From JAICLV01 sp036380925 (GTDB lineage: Bacteria > Actinomycetota > Actinomycetes > Acidothermales > Acidothermaceae): DNA of 8,716 nucleotides. Below the pieces are notes generated by a model. It searched no databases. It saw nothing but the letters and a program-made list of their open reading frames with translations, and had not been told where the DNA came from. Shown piece after piece: positions 4,722-8,716 of the stretch. Numbering within the stretch: the stretch's first letter is position 1; the number at the start of each line of letters is the position of its first letter. The position numbers were made by a program, and so were the translations under genes. The DNA lies in NCBI GenBank assembly GCA_036380925.1, contig DASVDW010000106.1, forward strand, positions 1-8,716. The letters run 5' to 3'.

Positions 4722-6446
4722 TCAGTGCGACTCGCGGCGGACCTCGTCGCCGCTTGACCCGACGAGGAAGTCGAGGTCGACGCCGGTGTCGGCCTGCAGC
4801 ACGTGGTCGACGTACAGCTTCTCCCAACCGCGCAAGGGCGCCGCGTAATCGGCGTGCGAAGCGGGCGTGCGGGTGCGCAGTTCGGGTTCGGGCAGGTCGA
4901 TGTCGAGTCGCCGAGCGTCGACGTCGAGCACGATCGGGTCACCGGTGCGCACGATGCCGAGCGGCCCACCGGCCGCCGCCTCCGGCGCGACGTGCAAGAC
5001 CACTGTGCCGTAGGCGGTTCCGCTCATACGGGCGTCGCTGATCCGCACCATGTCGCGCACCCCTTGGGCCAGCAGCTTCGAAGGCAGCGGCAGGTTGCCC
5101 ACCTCCGGCATGCCGGGATATCCCTTCGGCCCGCAGCCGCGCAACACGAGAACGCTGTCAGCGTCGACGTCCAGGGAAGGGTCGTCGAGCCGCGCCCGCG
5201 CGTCTTCGATGCTGTCGAACACGACGGCGCGACCGCGATGCTTCAGCAGCTCAGCGGTCGCGGCGGCCGGCTTGATGACGGCGCCGTCGGGGCACAAATT
5301 CCCGCGCAGCACGGCGATCCCGCCTTCGGCCAGCAATGGCGTCGCCCGCCGGCGAATGACCTCTTCGTCGAATATCTCCGCGTCGTCCAAGTAGTCGACG
5401 AGCGGCTTGCCGGTGACGGTGATCGCCGACGGGTCGAGCAGGTCGCGCACCTCACGCAGCACGGCAAGCAACCCGCCGGCGCGGAACAGGTCGTCCATCA
5501 GGTGCCGGCCAGCCGGTTGCAGGTCGACCAACAGCGGCACATGCGAACCAAGCCGGTCGAAGTCGTCGAGCGACAGAGGGACGCCGAGCCGCCCCGCGAT
5601 GGCCAGCAGGTGCACGATCGCGTTGGTCGACCCACCGATCGCCGACAGCGTGACGATCGCGTTGGCGAATGAGCCGAACGTCATGACGTCGCTCGGACGT
5701 CGTCCGGCGTCGACCAGCTCGACGATCCGCTTGCCCGCCTCGTGCGACCGCTCGAGCAACCGGCTGTCCGGCGCCGGTATACCCGCCATGCCAGGCAACG
5801 TCATGCCGAGCGCCTCGGCCATGCAGGCCATCGTCGACGCGGTGCCCATCGTGTTGCAGTGGCCACGGCTGCGGATCATCGACGACTCGGCGTCGAGAAA
5901 ACGCTGCCGGCTAAGCGTTCCGGCCCGCACTTCCTCGCTCAGCCGCCACACGTCGGTGCCGCAGCCGAGCGGCGCGCCCCGGAAATGCCCGGTCAGCATC
6001 GGGCCTCCGGGCACCACCAACGCCGGCAGATTCACCGACGCCGCCGCCATTAACAAGGCGGGAATCGTCTTGTCGCAACCACCGAGCAGCACCACGCCGT
6101 CGACCGGGTTGGCGCGGATCATCTCCTCGATCGACATCGCCGCGAGATTGCGAAACAGCATCGCCGTCGGCCGCATCTGGGTCTCGCCCATCGACATCAC
6201 CGGCATGTCGAGCGGCACGCCGCCGGCTTCCCAAATGCCGGCCTTGACGCTCGCCGCGACGTCCGTCAGGTGCATGTTGCACGGCGCGAGGTCGGAGGCG
6301 GTGTTGGCGATCGCAATGTGCGGCCGACCCTCGAACGCGTCGCTCGGCAAGCCGCGCCGCATCCACGCGCGATGGATGAAGGCGTTGCGATCATCCCCCG
6401 CGTACCAGATCTGACTGCGCCGACCCTGCGTTGCGTTCGATGCCAT
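4722..6446 (-). CDS. IlvD/Edd-family dehydratase, probably for a sugar acid
   Basis: This 574-residue cytoplasmic dehydratase carries an iron-sulfur cluster and Mg; the family converts 2,3-dihydroxy acids to 2-keto-3-deoxy acids. The three cluster cysteines are C56 (SDLAPCNMHL), C124 (LLGGCDKTIP) and C197 (SRGHCNTMGTAST). Metal ligands E88 (GETQ) and D125, and K126 (the usual carbamylated lysine), are present. So are GGSTNAIVHLLAIA (271-284), RGNLCPDGAVIKP (381-393), RGCGPKGYPGMPE (436-448) and SDARMSG (470-476) with the presumed catalytic S475. The C-terminal swivel domain ends in GWEKLYVDHVLQADTGVDLDFL, as in arabinonate/xylonate-type dehydratases rather than biosynthetic IlvD. The spacing of the three cysteines also suits that branch. 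The ATG at 6446 has the Shine-Dalgarno sequence AAGGGG 5 nt upstream. A divergent dehydrogenase gene supports a sugar-oxidation role. The substrate cannot be fixed, and ilvD is not fully excluded. Confidence 0.9.
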   Translation of the reverse strand: MASNATQGRRSQIWYAGDDRNAFIHRAWMRRGLPSDAFEGRPHIAIANTASDLAPCNMHLTDVAASVKAGIWEAGGVPLDMPVMSMGETQMRPTAMLFRNLAAMSIEEMIRANPVDGVVLLGGCDKTIPALLMAAASVNLPALVVPGGPMLTGHFRGAPLGCGTDVWRLSEEVRAGTLSRQRFLDAESSMIRSRGHCNTMGTASTMACMAEALGMTLPGMAGIPAPDSRLLERSHEAGKRIVELVDAGRRPSDVMTFGSFANAIVTLSAIGGSTNAIVHLLAIAGRLGVPLSLDDFDRLGSHVPLLVDLQPAGRHLMDDLFRAGGLLAVLREVRDLLDPSAITVTGKPLVDYLDDAEIFDEEVIRRRATPLLAEGGIAVLRGNLCPDGAVIKPAAATAELLKHRGRAVVFDSIEDARARLDDPSLDVDADSVLVLRGCGPKGYPGMPEVGNLPLPSKLLAQGVRDMVRISDARMSGTAYGTVVLHVAPEAAAGGPLGIVRTGDPIVLDVDARRLDIDLPEPELRTRTPASHADYAAPLRGWEKLYVDHVLQADTGVDLDFLVGSSGDEVRRESH

Positions 6447-6499
6447 CGATGCCCCTTCGCCTCGCTCGTCGTGACGACGACGTCCGCCATGATGTCACC
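6447..6499. promoter_or_regulatory. Divergent intergenic region with 15-bp palindrome
   Basis: The 53 bp between the dehydratase (minus) and the dehydrogenase (plus) hold a perfect odd-centred palindrome: TCGTCGT (6466-6472), central G, ACGACGA (6474-6480). It is placed to act as a common operator for both genes. The dehydratase Shine-Dalgarno AAGGGG is at about 6452-6457. On the plus strand CATGAT (6488-6493) lies 6 nt before the GTG at 6500 and could be a -10 for a leaderless message. No regulator gene adjoins, and CGT/ACG repeats are frequent in such DNA, so the operator call is tentative. Confidence 0.45.
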
Positions 6500-7519
6500 G
6501 TGCGCGCCTTCGTCATCAGCGGTCCAAAGCAAGCCAGCGTCGTCGACGTCGAACCCCCGACCCCCAGTCGCGGCCGGGTCGTGGTCGACGTCGAGCGGGT
6601 CGGCGTGTGCGGCACCGACATGGAACTTTTCGCCGGCACGATGCCGTACCTACTGGAGGGCCACGAGAGGTATCCGCTGCGGCCTGGCCACGAATGGGCC
6701 GGCACGGTCAGTTCAATCGGCCCGGACGTCGACGAGACGTGGCTTGGCGCACGGGTCACCGGTGACACCATGCTGGGTTGCGGCGAGTGCGCGCGCTGCC
6801 GCCGCGGCAAGCATCACGTTTGCGAGAACCGCTACGAGATCGGCATTCGCGGCGGCTGGCCGGGCGCGCTCGCCGAGCAGCTGCTCGTGCCGGCCAGCGC
6901 GCTTCACCGACTGCCCGAGACGATGTCGTGGACGACGGGAGCGCTCGTCGAACCGGCCGGCTGCGCGTTGCGCGCCGTCGAGGCGGCGCAGATCGGCGCG
7001 GGCGACCGGGTTTGCGTGTGGGGGCCAGGCACCCTCGGCCTGTTGAGCATGCAGTTCGCCGCCGCCCGCGGCGCGATCGTCGACGTGGTGGGAATCGACG
7101 AGCCACGGTTGGCGCTCGCCGCCTCGCTCGGCGCCAACGAGGCGGTCCGATTTGACGACCTGCGCGACGGCCGCCGCTACGCCGCGGTGATCGACGCGAG
7201 CACGTCGTCCGAGGCGTCGGCGCGCGCGATAAAGCAGGTCGAGCCGGCGGGCCGCATCGTGCTCGTCGGCATCGCACCAGGCCCGAGCTTGATCGACACC
7301 CGCGCCCTGGTCTTCAACGACGTCGCCGTGATCGGCATCCTCGCCGCCTCGGCCGGGCTCTCCGGCGCGATCGAGCTGCTCGGCTCCGGCGCGATCCGCA
7401 CCGAGCCGCTGGTCGCCGCGACGGTCGGCTTGGACGACGTGGCGGACGTGCTCGCGGGCCGTCGTCCGGACCACGCCGGGCCCGGCCCCAAGATCCAGGT
7501 CGACCCCCGCCGCCGCTAG
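6500..7519 (+). CDS. Zinc-dependent medium-chain alcohol/polyol dehydrogenase
   Basis: This is a 339-residue cytoplasmic oxidoreductase with a GroES-like catalytic domain and a Rossmann cofactor domain. Catalytic zinc ligands are C37 (GVCGTDMELF) and H64/E65 (PGHEWAGTV). The structural zinc site is intact: C94, C97, C100 and C108 (GCGECARCRRGKHHVC). EPAGCALRAVE (151-161) follows, then the nucleotide loop GPGTLG (175-180). Acidic D200 at the end of the second strand (VVGIDEPR) favours NAD over NADP. It resembles the threonine/sorbitol/sugar dehydrogenase branch. I chose the GTG at 6500 because homology begins at VRAFVISGPKQ. The in-frame ATG at 6431 would run into the dehydratase coding sequence and add 23 low-complexity residues. 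The close divergent pairing with a sugar-acid dehydratase suggests it oxidises a sugar or polyol in the same pathway; the substrate is unknown. Confidence 0.9.
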   Translation: MRAFVISGPKQASVVDVEPPTPSRGRVVVDVERVGVCGTDMELFAGTMPYLLEGHERYPLRPGHEWAGTVSSIGPDVDETWLGARVTGDTMLGCGECARCRRGKHHVCENRYEIGIRGGWPGALAEQLLVPASALHRLPETMSWTTGALVEPAGCALRAVEAAQIGAGDRVCVWGPGTLGLLSMQFAAARGAIVDVVGIDEPRLALAASLGANEAVRFDDLRDGRRYAAVIDASTSSEASARAIKQVEPAGRIVLVGIAPGPSLIDTRALVFNDVAVIGILAASAGLSGAIELLGSGAIRTEPLVAATVGLDDVADVLAGRRPDHAGPGPKIQVDPRRR

Positions 7520-7553
7520 TCACTCGACGAAGAGGAGCGAGCCGACAGGGCCA

Positions 7554-7583
7554 TTGACCGTGAGTACACACTGAGTGTAGACA
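7554..7583 (+). promoter_or_regulatory. Putative padR promoter with overlapping palindromic operator
   Basis: TTGACC (7554-7559) and TAGACA (7578-7583) are 18 bp apart and could be the -35 and -10. Between and overlapping them lies TACAC-ACTGA-GTGTA (7565-7579), with perfect 5-bp arms; ACACT-G-AGTGT (7568-7578) is an alternative register of the same palindrome. PadR repressors commonly bind such TACAC/GTGTA-rich dyads in their own promoters. The implied transcription start is near 7590, directly before the ATG at 7591, which lacks a properly spaced Shine-Dalgarno sequence. The preceding 34 bp (7520-7553) hold no clear feature. Confidence 0.6.
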
Positions 7584-7590
7584 TCGGGGT

Positions 7591-8115
7591 ATGACGGTTC
7601 CGATGACGCTGCTCGGCCTGCTCGAGCGAGCGCCCAGCCACGGTTACGACCTCAAGCGCGACTACGACGCATTCTTCGGCCGCGGCAAGCCGCTGCCGTT
7701 CGGGCAGGTCTACTCGACGCTCGCCCGGCTGGCCCGCGACGGCAAGGTGCTGGCCGGCGAGGCCGAGCCCGGGGCCGGTCCGGATCGCAAGCGCTACGTG
7801 ATCACCGAGCACGGCGCCACCGAAGTGGAGACCTGGCTCGCCGAACCGGTCGAGCCCGAACCGCATCTGCAGACCACGCTGTTCGCCAAGGTGGTGCTCT
7901 CGCTGATGCTCGGCCGGCCCGCCGAGCACTACCTCGATTCGCAGCGGGCGGCTCACCTGCGGCGGATGCGCGAGCTGACCGACGTGCGCCGCACCGGCGA
8001 CCAGGTCGACGCGTTGCTCGCCGACCACGGGTTGTTCCACCTGGAGGCCGACCTGCGCTGGATCGACCTGACCGCGGCCCGGCTGGAGACGCTCGCCAAG
8101 GAGGTGCGGCGATGA
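7591..8115 (+). CDS. PadR-family transcriptional repressor
   Basis: This 174-residue regulator has an N-terminal winged helix (about 1-80). It shows the family hallmarks LLGLLERAPSHGYDLKRDYDAFF (7-29), GQVYSTLARLARDGKV (38-53, recognition helix) and the wing RKRYVITEHGATEVETWL (66-83). The C-terminal helical part (about 95-174) forms the dimer and effector-binding region (subfamily 2-like length). PadR proteins usually repress a neighbouring export or detoxification gene and their own gene, and release DNA on binding a lipophilic or aromatic compound. Here the stop codon overlaps the ABC ATPase start as ATGA, so repressor and transporter are one operon under the promoter at 7554-7583. The ATG at 7591 is the first start after an in-frame stop at 7561; a second Met at codon 5 is also possible. 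The inducing compound is unknown. Confidence 0.92.
   Translation: MTVPMTLLGLLERAPSHGYDLKRDYDAFFGRGKPLPFGQVYSTLARLARDGKVLAGEAEPGAGPDRKRYVITEHGATEVETWLAEPVEPEPHLQTTLFAKVVLSLMLGRPAEHYLDSQRAAHLRRMRELTDVRRTGDQVDALLADHGLFHLEADLRWIDLTAARLETLAKEVRR
8098..8105 (+). promoter_or_regulatory. Strong Shine-Dalgarno site of the ABC ATPase
   Basis: AAGGAGGT lies 6 nt before the ATG at 8112, inside the last padR codons. This near-perfect anti-16S match fixes the start and predicts efficient translation of the transporter once the operon is derepressed. Confidence 0.85.
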
Positions 8116-8716
8116 GCGGCCCCTTGATCGAGGCTCGCGACGTCCGGCTTTCGTTCGGCGCCACCGAGGCCCTGCGTGGCGCGAGCGTGACCGTCAACGC
8201 GGGCGAGATCCTCGCCGTGATGGGTCCGAGCGGCTCGGGCAAATCGACGTTGTTGCACTGCCTCGCCGGAATCCTGGTGCCCGACGCAGGACAAGTGCAG
8301 TTTTCCGGACGACGCATAGACGCGCTGCCCGAGGCGGAGCGCAGCGCCTTGCGCAGAGACCGTTTTGGTTTTGTCTTTCAGTTCGGGCAGTTGGTGCCCG
8401 AACTGACCGCCGAGGAAAACGTCGCGCTGCCGCTGCTGCTCAGCGGCATGCGCCGTCGGGAGTCGCTGGAGAAAGCGCGCGGCTGGTTCGACCGGCTCGA
8501 GCTCAACGGTTTGGAGGGGCGCCGGTCGGGCGAGCTTTCCGGCGGCCAGGCGCAGCGGGTGGCGGTCGCCCGCGGGCTCGTGGCCGGACCCGAGGTGTTG
8601 TTCGCCGACGAACCCACCGGCTCCCTCGACTCGTTGGGCGGCGAGCGGGTGATGGAGTTGCTCACCTCGGCCGCGCGCGAGTCTGGCGCCACCGTCGTCC
8701 TCGTGACGCATGAGGC
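8112..8716 (+). CDS. ABC transporter ATP-binding protein, LolD/MacB-like (3' end outside window)
   Basis: 201 codons are visible and the frame is open to the window edge. All nucleotide-binding motifs are present in order: Walker A GPSGSGKST (38-46), Q-loop Q90 (FVFQFGQLVPELTAEENVALPL), signature LSGGQAQRVAVAR (142-154), Walker B VLFADEPTGSLDS (162-174) with catalytic E167, and the H-loop H200 at the very end. The Q-loop region and the EPTGSLD D-loop identify the class that works with FtsX-like permeases (LolD, MacB, bacitracin/peptide exporters). About 20-40 residues of C-terminus are probably missing. The start overlaps the padR stop by 4 nt and has a strong Shine-Dalgarno sequence. A permease gene with a FtsX domain is expected just downstream, outside the window. 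The likely role is export of a toxic or membrane-active compound; the substrate is unknown. Confidence 0.93.
   Translation, partial: MSGPLIEARDVRLSFGATEALRGASVTVNAGEILAVMGPSGSGKSTLLHCLAGILVPDAGQVQFSGRRIDALPEAERSALRRDRFGFVFQFGQLVPELTAEENVALPLLLSGMRRRESLEKARGWFDRLELNGLEGRRSGELSGGQAQRVAVARGLVAGPEVLFADEPTGSLDSLGGERVMELLTSAARESGATVVLVTHE

Noticed and set aside
5407..6414. Long plus-strand open frame (335 codons) opposite the dehydratase
   Set aside because: It is antisense to a gene with all family motifs intact. Its translation is low in complexity (Ser/Arg/Pro-rich) and has no recognisable domain, as expected from GC-rich third-position bias.
6431..6499. ATG at 6431 as start of the zinc dehydrogenase
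   Set aside because: It starts inside the divergent dehydratase gene and adds 23 residues before the first conserved strand.
7531..7574. AGAGGAG (7531-7537) followed by tiny reading frames TTG 7554 / GTG 7560 ending at TGA 7572-7574, as a leader peptide
   Set aside because: Only 4-6 codons, spaced too far from the Shine-Dalgarno-like sequence, and located inside the predicted promoter/operator of padR.
1..8716. CRISPR array, tRNA/rRNA gene, insertion sequence or prophage
   Set aside because: No regularly spaced repeats, no cloverleaf or rRNA-like stretch, and no transposase, integrase or phage protein seen on either strand.

Overview
The window is chromosomal DNA of very high G+C content. 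It uses GTG start codons, is densely packed and has genes on both strands. All recognisable families fit an actinomycete. The order DUF58 / SpoIIM-family / RDD-family resembles, from memory, the Mycobacterium moxR2 neighbourhood, which suggests Mycobacteriales or a relative. No rRNA, tRNA, CRISPR array, transposase or phage gene is visible.

Left part (1-4179). The window opens in the 3' end of a DUF58 gene, normally a partner of a MoxR ATPase. A two-gene cassette follows: a MerR-family regulator with a textbook 19-bp-spacer promoter/operator, and an aldo-keto reductase. The regulator has a single cysteine in the position used by the aldehyde-sensing AdhR/NmlR group, so the cassette looks like an aldehyde or electrophile detoxification switch. 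It sits between DUF58 and a convergent SpoIIM-family membrane protein gene. That gene is divergent, across only 21 bp, from an RDD membrane protein gene, and the RDD gene is followed after 1 nt by the tRNA methyltransferase gene trmL.

Middle part (4172-7519). A small TPR-like protein of unknown function converges on trmL with an 8-bp overlap. Upstream of it lies a perfect 16-bp inverted repeat with a further paired interior. Then come an IlvD/Edd-family dehydratase, most like sugar-acid dehydratases, and a divergent zinc-dependent medium-chain dehydrogenase. The two share a 53-bp intergenic region with an odd-centred palindrome. Together they suggest oxidation of a sugar or polyol and dehydration of the resulting acid.

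Right part (7520-8716). A PadR-family repressor gene has a palindrome between its putative -35 and -10 elements. Its stop codon overlaps the start of an ABC transporter ATPase gene of the LolD/MacB type, which runs off the window. This is a common self-regulated export operon layout.

A general pattern is that genes with a Shine-Dalgarno sequence and genes likely to be leaderless are clearly separated. The merR, SpoIIM-family, RDD, dehydrogenase and padR genes have no convincing independent ribosome binding site and have a plausible -10 hexamer about 7 nt before the start. The AKR, ABC and dehydratase genes have good Shine-Dalgarno sequences. Nothing here clearly amounts to an undescribed system. 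The best leads are the MerR-AKR cassette, the long hairpin and the divergent dehydratase/dehydrogenase pair.
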